The notes beneath the pieces are model-generated. The model had not been told where the DNA came from. It ran no database searches and worked only from the letters and a program-made list of their open reading frames with translations. Source: Mycteria americana (Eukaryota > Chordata > Aves > Ciconiiformes > Ciconiidae). Taken from it: a DNA stretch of 64,000 nt. The position numbers were made by a program, and so were the translations under genes. Location: assembly GCF_035582795.1 (NCBI RefSeq), contig NC_134365.1:138225077-138289076 (forward strand), read 5' to 3'. Below are positions 13,001-27,000 of this stretch, piece after piece (within the stretch, counting starts at the first letter, position 1; each line of letters starts with the position of its first letter).

Positions 13001-16000
13001 TTAAGAGAATTAAAACAGAACAGAGAAAGTATTACTAACAGATTGAGAGACGCTGAAGTGGCATAAGGAAGAACGTAGCAGTCCTTTGGGTGGGCTACTG
13101 CTGTACTTTGGACTATGGTGAAGACCACAATGACTGGCAACTGATAAATAGTTTTCTTTTTTCCTAAAGGGCTTTGTATTTGCACTTCATTATTAACTAA
13201 CTTCAGCAATACCATCAGAATGAATTGCCTACTGCAATCTAAAAAAACAAGTGCTATTAGCTGCAATCATACAGCAATAACTGAGCACTCTTCAGCTGTT
13301 AGCCCAGTGCTTCTTTCAGTGTTTCGGAAAATAGACGTGACTTAGAGCATGCCAAGTAGGTAGAGGTTGATGCACCAGTCTTGCAAATGAAGTAAACCAG
13401 GAGCTGATACCTCCTGGCAAAAATCTGTTAGCTGCTTACTCTTTGCTCGCACAACTCGTGGATTTCAGTACTTCTACTCAGAAGTAGCAAAGTAGTAATT
13501 GCACAGATCTACTAGGAAACTACCTAAATGAGTCCCAGCCAAGACCACCCCGTGGAGCTTCATTCACCTCCTCTACAAAGAAGGAAAACCTCTCACACTG
13601 CCACGCTTCTGGAGAGGTGGATTTTTCACACTTTATTTTTGAAGTTGGGTCTATGTGTACTACTGTAGGCATTCACTATGTGAAAAGTGGCAAAAGCAAT
13701 AGCAGTGAGGTCCGAATTGAAAAGTGGGACTGAAATGACTGAGAAAACTGAAAATGGGAAGTTTACATTTCTCACCAGCTGCAGCAAACACAGAGCCAGG
13801 AGCTGCTGATGCTGAAGTATGCCCAAGAAATAGGCATACTGAAAAACATTGTTAATTTGAATCATTAACTTACAATCACTTATCGTGTGTTAACACACAC
13901 GCAATGGAAATGTAGCAACTGCCATAATACCAAGTCAGTAATTCCTCAGTGAGCCATCTCCCAGGAAACGGGGAACAGTAAGCCGTGCACTTCAGAAACT
14001 GACTTAAGATGTCTTCTTCAACCTCAGAAAAGAGCACTCAACCTGCTCTTCCTGGCTAATTAGAACTGATTAGCTCCTCCTAAACTAACACATATAGTGT
14101 AAATACAGACATCTTCATGTCTCGGACACAATATCCTATGGAACTACTACAAGATGTAAACCGGTGAATTCTTACAGCCGCTTGTGATGTGTTTTGCGGA
14201 ACAGCGTTGTTTGGTCAATTTTAAAATTTGTTCTATTATTCTGACTGAATGTCCACTTTCACAATAAAGCCATAGAAAAAGAAAGAACTAACACTGTCCT
14301 TTACTAACAGAACAGCATTTAAACTTTTATGCTGCCAGTCTAACTACAAAGTACGAGGATCCCCGAGACAGTGCAGTGACTTAAAACGCTCTCTACAAAA
14401 CCCCATACAGTCAATATCTGCCATATAAACTAACATCTGGAAGCAGGGACAAATGTTTGAGAGAACTTGAATGCAGACATTAGAGACAACTCAGTTATGG
14501 CAGGGAACTACTGATGAAATAGAAAGGCAATTAAAAAACCCTGTTCCTGTCCCTGCTGCCCCTCCCCTTTTATTTTTTTTTTTACAAAATGTCTAAAAAA
14601 CATTATGCTTGCCTGTGTCCATTTTTCTGAAGAGGGAGGAGAATTATTTGATATGTTAAAATATTATAATCAACTTTTTTTTTCCAAATTAGCCTACTCC
14701 AATGTGTTACTTCCTTAAAATACTTAGTTTTTGAATCTAATTAAAAAAACTCAATATGACTGTGTCCTTATGCAAAAATTCCTGTTTTCACTATTAAAAA
14801 GAAAATACTTCCCATGTAAAATAAAGTTTTTATTCTTTTTTGATACTTCTTTGAGCATTCAAATACACTGTAACATTAAATCACTCTAAATAATTTTAGG
14901 GTGAACAACATCAGTGCCAATGTGAATGGTGTCACTGAATACCACCTATTCCTACGGTTCAGAGCTATCCCACAGTAAGGCTCTGGAGGTAGAGAAGAGA
15001 TGATGATCACAGCATTATCTATGAAGTCTTAAATCTAATATTTTCGTTAATAAAGTAAAAAGCTGAACCTAAGAATAGGGCACAAAAATTGCTTGCTAGG
15101 AAAAGAGTATGTGCTCTTTTGGAGCACAGATTGCTAATGTTTAGGATTACAGTCATTGCTGTCTCTTAATTGTCTGTAAAAGCCAAGATTAATTCCTAAC
15201 CTACAATGAGAGAAAGGAAAAATAAACCTTATGTCTTGATAGTTCATGTAATCAAATCCTATTTTGTGAATTGTCTAAGTTCTAGAGTGCCCCAGCTTTA
15301 TAAACTGAGTTTCATGTACAGTGAAAAAAAAATTGAAAACAATCTTTTGTCTGTTCTCTCAATTTTGGGTATCATGTCAAATCACATTACTGCTGTGCAC
15401 TCTGTAACTTCAGTGTGCGTTAGACACAAAACCTTCCAAAATGGACTGGCTGAAATGTGTGTTTCCAACCACAGGCAAACAAAACCTGAAACTACTAACA
15501 GCTGAAGACTAGGAAAATACTCATGGGTCACCATGTTTTGTGATGATAGAAACAATGAAGTTCTCACAGAAGGAAAATACAGAGTAGATTACTGACAATT
15601 TCTATTTAAGAAAAAATGCTGTTACTTTTTTTTTTTTGCTTATATATTTTTTTCCATTTACTGTGTGATGTTTAAATAATAGTTAGTTTTACCACGAGAT
15701 ATATATATATTGTATTGTGTGGATTTGCATTGCATTATATGTGCCACGGTAGTGTTCACATGCCAATACCACATGCTATCCTATTACGTTAGGCACTCTG
15801 TCTAAGAATCCATGATCATCTATTTTACATTTGTCTGAAAAGTATCATCACAGCCTCTATTATACAACAGACTATGGGCCCTTGCCATATTGAACCCTCC
15901 TTCATATTAAGTGTCTGCAGAATATCAAGAGAACCAAAACCTCAGGAAATGTAGCTTTTTTTAAAAGACTAAACATTCAAAACTAAATATTTCCTCATAT

Positions 16001-17689
16001 TTATTTTGTAACTGTATTTTTCTACAACATATTAAAATAGAAAAGATGTTCATCTGATTCATCATACAAAGAAAATACCAACATAGTAATAAAATACTGA
16101 AAATATATGAAAGCACCCAAACATTAAAATATTCATATTGGCAAAGACTCTAAGAATATATTTCTTGCAATTTTACAGTAAAGTGCTATTCAATCTACTC
16201 AAATTAAGGAATCGGCATTTTAATAGCATGGTTATTATTATCTTAAGGTTACAAATTACTTTGTTATCTTTCCCAACAAGACAACAACCCATTTTGTTGG
16301 AAGCAAAGCATTTGAGTTGCATGCATATGAAATAACCTAAATAACAGCTTCATAGTAAGCAGTGAACAATATAAGTTGCCAATTCATTAAGAAAACAAAA
16401 TACTGAGAAGCAAACTGAACAGAAATGAGATTAGTGAAAAATTAAGAAAATGTAGATGAAGCAAAACGTTGTATAAATTAAGAAAGGACAGAAGACTGTG
16501 CTCCAAATGGTTCTATAGACTTGCCTTTTACATGGTAATTTTTCTAGTAATCATATTGAACAATATTCTGCTTTATTAGTTAATCAGTTTACTAATGCAT
16601 TTTTTAAACTGCCCTTTTCTATTTCCTAGAAATGATAGTACATCTACGACACACTGGAGAGATACTATAAGCAAAAAGACAGAAGCAGACCGTGACCTTC
16701 ATTTTTCCTCTATCTTTTCCTACCTACTGAAGTCAACAGACAAAACTAAATGATCTGTTACAAAGCCAATTTGTAGCAAAAATTAATTATAGTAAAGAAA
16801 TTATTTTAAATTTTTAGACCTCATCAAGAGTGAAAATTTTAAATGTATGAAAGATACCATCAGTCTCCTTTTAAGTGTTTATCATTTTAATATACATATT
16901 TACAACGAGTACACAAAGAATCCTTGTTAGCCTAAGTTTTTGCTAGCTTCATTCACTATTTCTACAACAGTTTCTGAGAAATGGCAGATATAACACCTTT
17001 ATGTTGCCTTCAACAATATTTAATCTTCCTGACTTGACTTGCTTTTTTCATATACTCATCTGTAATTTAAGCATATTGCACATCTCAGAGTAAGTTCTTA
17101 CACTGACCATTTATTAGCCTTTTCATGAACCAGTAATAGGTCATCAAAACTCAACTCTCTCACTCCTTCCACAATTTGACTAAAAGTTGCTTTCAAATTA
17201 AAAAAAAAAAAAAGGAAAGAATAGGAATAGTGTCTCATCATGCTTATTTCATTACTATCTTTGGAATCAAACAAGGGTTATATTCCTGGTCAATATGGCT
17301 GCATGTTATTTGGTAGGAAATATTTACAATAACTTTGCATTCAGAAAAAGCACAGAAATAAGGAATTTAACCAATGAAAGCAATGAGCCTGAATTTCCAA
17401 AATAATTACTAACAACAAATATCTTCCTTTATATAAGCATGTACCTAGATTATAAAAAAAATCTGCCTGTACTACATAATTTCTGTAAATTCTTCTGAAT
17501 GAACAAGTTAACCTTTAAAATACACTTAGGTTGACTGCTTGCACCTTCTATGAGAGTAATTCAGGATGTAAGAATGAATATGATGGAAAGAAACAAAATA
17601 TTGTATTTAAAGTAGTTGAATAGAGGAAAAAAAACCTAAACAGTTTTAAATTATGTTGTATTTGGTTTCTTCCTTCCAGTTCAGTAGTA
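7021..17689. other. AT-rich intergenic region downstream of MOSPD2
   Basis: Mostly AT-rich, apart from a GC-rich pocket at about 7240-7400. Several hydrophobic minus-strand frames occur at 11160-13865 (see findings), but none is recognisable. The part next to MOSPD2 may include longer 3'UTR forms. No tRNA, rRNA or CRISPR array was seen. Confidence 0.6.
15700..15712. repeat. Short AT dinucleotide repeat
   Basis: An ATATATATATAT run in AT-rich intergenic sequence. Confidence 0.6.
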
Positions 17690-17695
17690 TTTATT
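17690..17695 (-). terminator. Candidate MOSPD2 polyadenylation signal
   Basis: AATAAA on the minus strand about 250 nt past the stop codon. It is the nearest canonical hexamer, but the AT-rich sequence downstream has more (for example near 16571 and 16000), so the real 3' end may be farther. Confidence 0.35.
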
Positions 17696-17942
17696 GAGTT
17701 GTACAGTGAAAATAGGTCCTAGCTCTAACATCTTCCTCAGGCACTGTTCTAAGTGTCAACTTTCAGTAACTTCCTTTGCTGGTCATTCATTTCTTCTTTT
17801 CTTTCAGGAAATTGTATCATCGTTCATTGTTGTGGGCTCACAAACCTCATTTTGGCAGTTCCAGAATCCAAGCGCAGCACTGCAATCTCTTCCACTCCAA
17901 CCAATCATGACAGGCAGCAAATCCAGTGCAAAGCAATTCTTT

Positions 17943-18089
17943 TTAGCTTCTCTGGGTGCATGCCAGGTAGAAGCAGAAGGCAACAACAGTAACTGATAGT
18001 AATGATAAAACAACTGACAACTGCTGGAACCAGAGGCAGCGATCAATCTGCTCTTGAAGTCTTTTATTAATTTGCAGTAATCGAGTTAG
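17943..18089 (-). CDS. MOSPD2: MOSPD2 coding exon 15 (coiled segment, membrane anchor, stop)
   Basis: 147 nt including the TAA stop, acceptor CTATTTTCAG. It encodes an amphipathic heptad-like helix ([18 protein letters not shown]), then a hydrophobic anchor of about 19 residues ([17 protein letters not shown]), then the short tail ACTQRS. This tail-anchor layout is that of an ER membrane protein with its domains in the cytosol. Confidence 0.96.
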   Translation of the reverse strand, partial: LTRLLQINKRLQEQIDRCLWFQQLSVVLSLLSVTVVAFCFYLACTQRS

Positions 18090-21000
18090 CTGAAAATAGA
18101 AATAGTTTCATTAAATTAGAATTACTACACATGAAAGTACTTGTTAATTTAGAGCTATTTAGCCAAAAACTATAAGCACAGTTAAAAAAAAAAAAAAAAA
18201 AAAAGACTTCTCTTAGTGATCCCTTTTCTATCACTACATACTTCAGGAATCTGTTTGACTAAAGAAACTCTGAATCTTAAAGAGTTATGGATAGTGTATA
18301 TTGCCTATATCAAGCAGGTGACATCTTTACACTAGGAAGCAAAAGATACTGATGAGGCTCATTGATACCCCAGATATGTAACTTACACAAGAGGAATGAG
18401 CACTAAATGTAGTGCTGAATGTAATGCACTGAAAGTAGTATTTTATTAAACCAGTACCATTCAACAAAATAATTAAATCACTATCACTGATTTAGTTACT
18501 TTCAACTGCTGAGCTTTTCAAATAGTATAATTTACGAAGTACCAAAGAGGTTTAGTACAAATTCTTTTTATCTCTATCATATTTTATAATTTTGTCCAAT
18601 ATTCAGCACAAAGGAATATACTATTACCTGAATATGTAAATCTTCATTGTTTTTTGCTGGAATACTAAATGTGTTCTCTTTTAATGTCAGAGAAGAAGGC
18701 TTACTACTTTCTACGACATGACACCTGAGCCTGTGAAAGGGAAAAAAAAGTATGCACCCAAAATCATAAATTTAATGTAAATTGTGTAGTTAATAGTAAA
18801 CAGTCCATCTAACAGTTACAATATGTGCTTTATCATCTGTTCTGGTTGATTAATTTTCTAAATGACTATTAGAATCACAGAACCATTGAATCATTTGGGT
18901 TGGAAGGCACCTTTAAAGGTCATCTAGTCCAATCCCCCAGCAACGAGCAGGGACTATTGCAATGATAGTCTGAAAAGGCTTCCTCAGTCCACCAATTACA
19001 TTTTGACAGCTTTTGATATAGAAAGCAAGATCAAAATTATCTGCTCAGTTATAATATATCTTCATAATTTTAAATTCATAGCACAGGATCCACTGGATTA
19101 TTCAGTCAAAAACTTACTACCAGAGATGCAACAATTTATTGAACAGCAAACAAAATCTAAAGGTTTTCTTTCCATTTTAAACCTTAGCAACAATGTTTTT
19201 CACGGAGTCCACCTCTTCCACAGTTGAATATACAGGAACAGAATTTCAAGCCACAATTGAAGGTAGTGGAATCCTACGCAATTTATAAAATACAGCAGAA
19301 GCTCCTCTGATAACACGCAAGTCAATTAATGTGGGAATTAATTTATTTGCTAAAGAAATTATTAAATTGAGGCTGTGGCATTTTTCTATTTTAAGGAAAG
19401 AGAATTGCTACAACTTCTCCGGCAAGACAAAACAAAAAAAAGGGACAAATACGTGTAATAAAATCTAAGTAGATTCCTCAGATAAAGCACTTGCGCATAT
19501 AATATCAAAGAGATTATAATTATCTCCACTACTTTTAATTTAGGTTTAATAAAAAGTAAAGGTCAGTTTTGTATTGATCAGTAACGTACATACATGGCAG
19601 ACTTTGCAGGTCATAAATTTAATGTAATCAAATAATCTCTCCCAAATTGTTTCAGGGTCTGTCTCAAAAAAAAATTCCAACATTTATGCAAGGAAGCTTA
19701 AGGTCACTCATATGATGTAGATTTTGTTTAATAGGGAAGTAAGGGACAAGCATTTGAAGCAAAGATAGAGCAAGACTTAGGCATCAAGTCTCAAAAATAC
19801 TTTGTCCATAATAATTTCAGCCATGTGGGGGTAAAGGCAGCACATGAAAAGAAAAAAAAAAAAACAATCTACAGTAAAAATACAGTCAAATTACTTTTTT
19901 TAGAGATGAAACAGCATCCTGATATCATTACTAAGACTTCTAGATGAAAGAGAACTACAATGAACTTTTCCTAGAAATGTACAGTGATACAACTAGATGT
20001 GAACAGACGAGAGAGGAGAGTAACAGGTTGTCCTGGTTTCAGCTGAGATAGTTAATTTTCTTTATAGTGGCTGGTATGGAGCTATGTTTTGGATTTCTGC
20101 TGAAAACAATGTTGATAATACAGAGATGTTTTAGTTGTTGCTGCACTAGTCAAGGACTTCTCAGCTTTCCATACTCTGCCAAGTGCACAAAAAGCTAGGA
20201 GGGGACACAGCTAGGATAGTTGGTCCAAACTGACCAAAGGGCTATTCCATACCATATGATGTCATGCTCAGTATATAAAGCTGGGGAAGAAGAAGGAAGG
20301 GGGGGACATTTGGAGTGATGGCATTTGTCTTCCCAAATAACCGTTATGCGTGATGGAGCCCTGCTTTCCTGGAGATGGCTGAACACCTGCCTTCCCATGG
20401 GAAGTAGTGAATGAACTTCTTGCTTTGCTTCGCTTGCATGCACAGCTTTTGCTTTACTTATTAAACTGTTTTTATCTCAACCCTCGAGTTTTCTTACTTT
20501 TGCTCTTCTGATTCTCTCCCCCATCCCACCAGGGGGGAGTGAGCGAGTGGCTGCGTGGTGCTTAGTTGCCGACTGGGGCTAAACCACGACACAGGTTCAT
20601 TTAAAAGAGTGTATGGGGAAACCTATTTTCCTAGTGGTATTTTTTCACCATTAAATATGGAAAAACACACATATGAACATGTGATAGGTTTTACAGACAT
20701 TTTCTACAAAATTATGTTTTTCTATAGCAGAAAGGGAATATTTTTTAATATTGTCTAGAAAACAGTTTTGCATTTGGTATGTCTTCTTTCCTTGCTTGTT
20801 TCTTTTTAGAAAACTCAAGTGGCACGTTCTTATTTAAAAAAAAAAAAACACAAAAAAACCCAAAAAACCTACTGTCCATGTGTATTGTCACATCCATTCA
20901 CATTTTTTCCACTTAACTCTTAATCAGCACAAGAACAACAACAATAAAAAGAAAAGCATGTGCAGAATACCATGACGTTTTATGCATTAAAAACACCTCT

Positions 21001-24000
21001 AATCAGTTAAAACATAGTGGAAGCCTCAGCAATATACTTCAGTCAGTAAGCACACAATTGGGTTTGGAGAATCCTTCACTGATTATGCAATGCAAGTGCT
21101 ATAAATCAGCTAAATGATAATGGCTAAAAAAAACCCCTGTCAACAGAAAACCATATGCTCACCTATGTTCCATCACTTTGGTCCTAGGGACTTCTTTCCA
21201 AAACTGAGTCAATTCTGGTACACCTGCTCCAGAAGACTGGTCCATTTCTGCTGCCATTATAAGGAAACGATCCTGCAGAGAAGCTGCAAAACCTGCCCTC
21301 AAAGAAAAAAAAAAAAAAAAAAAAGGCAAAAGTGTGCTTGGATAAAATGACAATATTACAAAGTGTATAGAAGCATTTTTGAACAAAAGTGTTTTAAAAT
21401 GAGAGCTTGTTCATTGCAGGACATTGGACACTGACCTACTAGAAATAAAAACAATGAAATCGTTCTCTTAAGCTCGACAATTTTGATTACAATTTTCCCA
21501 AAATTCTACAGTTTCATTTTAACAGAACTACTTTCACCTGAATGATTCAAGGACAACCCAGAATTTTGTAAAGAATGCATTCTCCAGCAAATTCACCTGT
21601 CCTTACAACAATTTAGGAAACTGATTTACCGCAGCTAAACTTCCACTGTAATAGAGCACAAGTGAGACAGCTGCCACTGCAACTTTTTTTTTTTTTTTTT
21701 AAGACAAGAAACAAAATGGGCTGCAGACAACAGCTGCTTATGCCTAAGTAGAATAGTAAATCAGTACGGGCAGTTACTCAAATGCTGTCTGACATCCATG
21801 TTTTTTTACAAATAGTAACACTCTCATACAACAGTCAAGTAGACATGGGTGTCAGTCAGCCTTACATACCAGCAAGCACATACAAAGTTTAGTATTCTAG
21901 AGCAGTCAGCTTGTTAATAAAACTTGTCCCGACTTCTTAAAAATTCTATTGTAAGATTTTAATTACCACCATGAAGAGACACTATTATATCCAATGATGT
22001 GCCAGGTTCACAGCTGCTGTTACTAGGTTTAACTCTGTATTTTTCAGGAGCAGTTGTTCTCACCTATAAACAAAAAATACCAAGCAAGCACATAGTAAAT
22101 GCATGCACAAACTATGATTGTTTCATAACCTCCCTCATTCTGTAATAACTAAAATCCCCAAAAGCTTAAATATTAAGACATGGTTATACATACAGTCTTT
22201 AAAATATTTTGTAGGAGTAATCAGACACTGGTATTCACTTTTTCTTCTCTCTCAACCACTTCTATCCTTTCTTTTCTGGCATATGCTATTTTTCCCTCTT
22301 ATAGACATACATAAAAAGAGCCAAGAATATCAAACAGACTATCTCTTAAAATTCTTAATATGAAAGTATGGAAACTTTAGTTATTTGTGTGTGCAGGGAA
22401 CACAAAAGATGTGGTGGAAAACCAAATCAAGATGCAAGTCAACTCAGTATCTCTGAAGCAAACATAACTCCATTCATTCCTTTGATGGTGACATTTACAG
22501 ATGGAGCTGCATCATTCTGGAGCATTACTAACTTGTTCCCAGACAAGATTTAAAAAGAAGAAAAATTCTAAAGAGATCACTTTTCAGTGCTCAAGCCTTT
22601 CTTTTTTGGGAAGTATTAGACTCTCAATAAAGAACTAACCACCCCCATAGCTCTTTTTCAGTCAGTGTACCAAAGATTTGTATTACTGATTATCCCCTTT
22701 GGGGTGGTACATAATAGGCACAAATTCAGCTAGAAGATTTATTTGATCTGCTTCAAACATAACAACAGAATAAAAAATTTAGACTGAAAAGAGGGTTTAA
22801 TAGTATGTTTTTCCCTTTACCCAAACCAAGAAAAAGTTACACATTTAGTAAAGTAAACCAGGCCACACATAAAATACTTACCTTAAAAGCCACTATGTTT
22901 TTAGTGACGTTTGTGAGAACTATCAAACATTTTTTCTCTCCAGTTTCTTTGGAGCCAAAATATAGTTCTTCTGCTGGGCTAGTAAAAAACGTAAAAAGAA
23001 TTATTTATTCAAATTATCTTTATAACAGATCACAGAAAAAACCTGACCACACCTACAAGAAAATAAAATACTTTCAACCCTGCAGCTACAGTCACTATAA
23101 ACAGTTTTTCATCAAAAAGCTGTGAAAACAAAATGCAGAAATTTTGTAGTGAAGGCTCAGGGTTGACTCATGACTACAAGTGGACCTAGCTGCCTCAGCT
23201 GATTACTGCCCTTGACTTCTTCCATCTGGAAGAGCGTGACCATCTGCAACAGCAGGAATAGCTAACAGATATATACAGTGACTTCAGCCACTGCATCTTA
23301 GAGCAGTATGTTAAGGGAAAGCATTGTTAATTTTAATTAATGCTAATATTAAAGAGTACAAGGTGTCACAGACAGGGAGTAATTTCCACCTCGTACATCT
23401 ATCCTTGTAACGGGTACAGTGCACGCATAAGAGGAGCAGGCAGATATCTGCAAGTGGCAATCACTTCAACCACTACAGCTAAATTCACTTGTACTTATGA
23501 GTCAGTCTTCACATACTTCTGGTGACACATGCATAAACAAAGTTATTGCTTGTTTTTTATTCTTGTGCAATTAGGAGAGTCATGCATGAAATCTTTTAAA
23601 TCATATCAAACTAACACAACTCATTTTGGAATAAGCATTCAAATGAACACTGCTAGGCAAAAAGTAGGGCATGCTCATGTTGAGAGGAAACTCAAGTAAC
23701 AAGCGAAAAACTTTTCTTTCAATACGTCACATTAGGAGAACGCAAGGAACTGCCATACTACGCAGTACTACAGAACTGCATATTCTTTTGACAGAAAGCC
23801 TTTTCCAAAAAGCGTGTTACTTTTTTTTTTGCCTTTTCCTCTTTTTAGAATGCCAATTTCATGTTAGTTTGGCCTCCTCCTCAAAAGACCTCGTTTTTAC
23901 AGTACCAACCCTTCTTTCTCCCCTCACTTAAAGAAACCAGTATACTAGCTGAGAAGAAAAATCCTTGGTGCTGTAGAGCAAGCCTGAACACTCATGCTAG

Positions 24001-27000
24001 AAGAGGAGTCCAATGGTGGCTGTGTGTGTGTGGCGGTACCATGTTTTACAATGCATTAGACAGTTCACATGACAACTTTTTTTCTTCTTGGTGGGGAAGA
24101 AGGAAGCGTGCTGAGTGAAGCAGAAAGCAAGAAACTGATGGGTTTAAAAAAGATTAATAGGGTAACTGTATCCCCTTCTCCTCTGTTTTTTTTCCCCTGT
24201 TTTTGTTATCTTAATACTGTACTATTACAGTTACTATTAACTGTTACAGCAGTTGCAAGATGAACCATAAATAAGACAGGAAAGCATTAACTAGCATCAT
24301 AACAAGCCACAAAAAGAGCTCAAGGAAAGGAATGTTCCGCCGGAGCTTGATCTTTCTTGTTCCACCACCAACTGTGGCTACTGACAAAAAAAAAAAAAGA
24401 AAAGAAAGAAAGAAATGGGCTTGAGGGCCACTGCTGTATGCCTGTTGTCTGTGAAATCAACCAGTTCCATAGTGTTGGGGGTGGGTGGTGTGCAGTTGTT
24501 GGGAGGGTGGTGTGTTTTATTTTAAATGAACACCCAAGCTTTTTAATTTTTACAGACACACTACTTTCTTTACCTTTTTCTGGGGTAACCATTTCACCTT
24601 GTACTAGAAATTCCCATCTCAAAATACACCACCATGGGAGCTAGTCTTCTGCCTGACAGTGCAAGTAAACTGCTTTTTGTCTTAGCAAATATATTCATTT
24701 ATTGAGGAGGAAGGCCAATAAAGACCAGTCTTTCACAGTAAGGTATACAAGGCAAATGCAGTCGTGGTCTAAACCCGGGACAGACAGATGACTAGTGAGT
24801 ATGACTACAAATATGAGAAACAGAAGAGCACAAGTACAAGCTTTGGTCATACACCAGAGCCAGCAAGTACTAAGCAGCGACAGGTAAGGAATATCCCTGC
24901 AGAGGGTCCAACGAGGCCTCACTGAGTCTTCTGCAGCAGCAGTTAGAAAGGCACAGAAAGGCTGCTGGTTCTTCGTGATTTCATGGTGCCAGAGCTGCTC
25001 TGCCTCAGCTTCCCCGTCAGGCTCTAGGCTGTTCCCTTCCCCAGCCAACACTGGTTTCAGCAAGGATACAAGCTAATTATACTGGTAGAGCTTATAGTCT
25101 CTGACATAGGTGCCTGTGACTAATTATAAATGGCACTATATATCATCAATTCAATAAATCTCAGGAAGATTCCAGAAAATCTTCGTGAGGAAGATTCCAG
25201 GGAAATAAAAACTAGTTCTAGCTTCTACAGAGTTAGATTATTAATAAAGAGCAACAACTGTGCATACTCTCAAGAGTTTACTTAAAACAAACAAACAAAC
25301 AAAACAAACAGCAAGGACAATGGAGACACCAGTATTTTATTTTTCATGACAGGAAGACTACAAGTATTAGCACCTCTATACTTGAGTAAGTTTACTCTTT
25401 CATGTAATTTACATGAACTCCAACACTTCTGTTCCAACGGTAGAACTTGGAATATTTTAAGAGAAAAAAAGATACAGTTGGGGGTGGGGGGGATATGTTG
25501 GGTGTTATTTTTGTTTGTTTGGGGGTTCTTTTGTTGTGGTTTTTGTTGGTTTTGGTTTGTTAGTTTTGTTGTGTTTTGGGGGTTTTTTTTGGGTTTTTTT
25601 GGGTTTTTTTAAGAAGTGGATGGAAGAACACAGCTGCTTTTGTTATAGGGACAGAAAATTTTAAACATCTTTTAAAATCACAATTCTGCAGTCTATGCCT
25701 ATGTCCTGCCATACAAGAAACTAAGTCTATACAGAGGAGGTTTTTGCACAAAGGACTATGAAGATAATTTTCATTTCAAAACCAGGAAAATTTGACACAT
25801 ACAAAATTATTTTTTTGATGCTAATGAGCATGTCATTATTCAATTCATTCCAAAACTAATTCAGTACAGCATTTACAAAATTAGCTAAGGAATTACCTAT
25901 AAATTAGATATTTTCTTCATTCATCTAATAGCAAACTGGAAGTGAAAATAAAAGTTAACATCTAAATCAATTTCTAAACAGGCATCTTAAGCTGAAAGGC
26001 AGTGAAAAGAAAAAGTGATATATGCTAATTCATCTTTTTTTTTTTCCTAGTTTAATGATAAAAAGTAGACTAACTGCAAGATGTAAGCATCTTGGATGAC
26101 AAAATCTTCTGAGCAGATATGCCATTTATACAGAGCACTTCCCACACAAAATAAATTGGACCCATTCATTAAGTTTAATTGGTGCAAACTACTACTGTAG
26201 ACATTTACACCATCTTAAGTTAAAAGAATTCAAGCAAGATGTAACAATGAAAGCTGTCTTAGTAAATGCATTGTTTTTTCTTAAGCCAATGCAATCAATG
26301 TCAAACCACTGCTCTCATTACAGATAAGCACAGGTTTAACTAAATCCAATGACAGTTTCTCAATATAAATGAAACCATGAAATGCTTCTACAATTCTATG
26401 AAATGTACACCTATAAATTAGTACAAAAAGCATACCAATGGTGACACCAAAAGATTCACTAAAAACATATAAAACTAGAAAAATTCTTTGAGCTTTGTAA
26501 AAATCATTCTTAAAAGGATGTTTAGAACTTGTTTTCCTCTAATAGTCTGAAAAAATAGTTTATTTTGAAAATCAACTAGTTCAGTACTCAAGTGTCCAAA
26601 CCACATTGTAAAAGAAAAAAAATTAAAGAAAATTATTATTACCTGATATGTAATAAAGGTCCTTTAAAAGTGGTTAATGCTTTCTTTGCATTTTTTTGTT
26701 TGATCTCTGCTTTGTCAGTTTCCTCTGATTTGGAAATTTGTTCTACAGAATTCATCTGAGTAAAAATGATAGTTATAATGATTAACTATAAACCTGGGTT
26801 GCACGTTACAGAATCATGCAGGTATTTCAAAGAATATCAGGAGGCTTATTTCAACAGTTTATATATTACAGACCAAGCTTAATATGTATTCATTCCCTGA
26901 AGCGGCTTGAAGTCCACTGAATAAAATGATTTGTTATAGGAGTTACATAATGTATTAAACATGCATGAAACAAAACTTCTGCTTTGTTTTTTTCCATGTA

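Larger units (their letters stand above)
18731..21162 (-). other. MOSPD2 intron 13, host of solo LTR copy 1
   Basis: 2.4 kb. It contains the LTR at 20029-20591 and the CR1 end fragment near 18.9 kb. Confidence 0.88.
22979..26642 (-). other. MOSPD2 intron 10
   Basis: 3.7 kb. It holds the G/T tract at 25.5 kb, the (AAAC)n repeat and a (GAAA)n-like run near 24.39 kb. No exon was recognised. Confidence 0.85.

Noticed and set aside
1-17689. Search for ASB9 (the neighbour of MOSPD2 in human) in the left flank
   Set aside because: No ankyrin repeat or SOCS-box exon was seen on either strand. In human the gap is large, so the gene probably lies beyond the window.
25346-25612. 88-codon plus-strand frame rich in W, F and G
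   Set aside because: It is a translation of the G/T low-complexity tract, not a protein.
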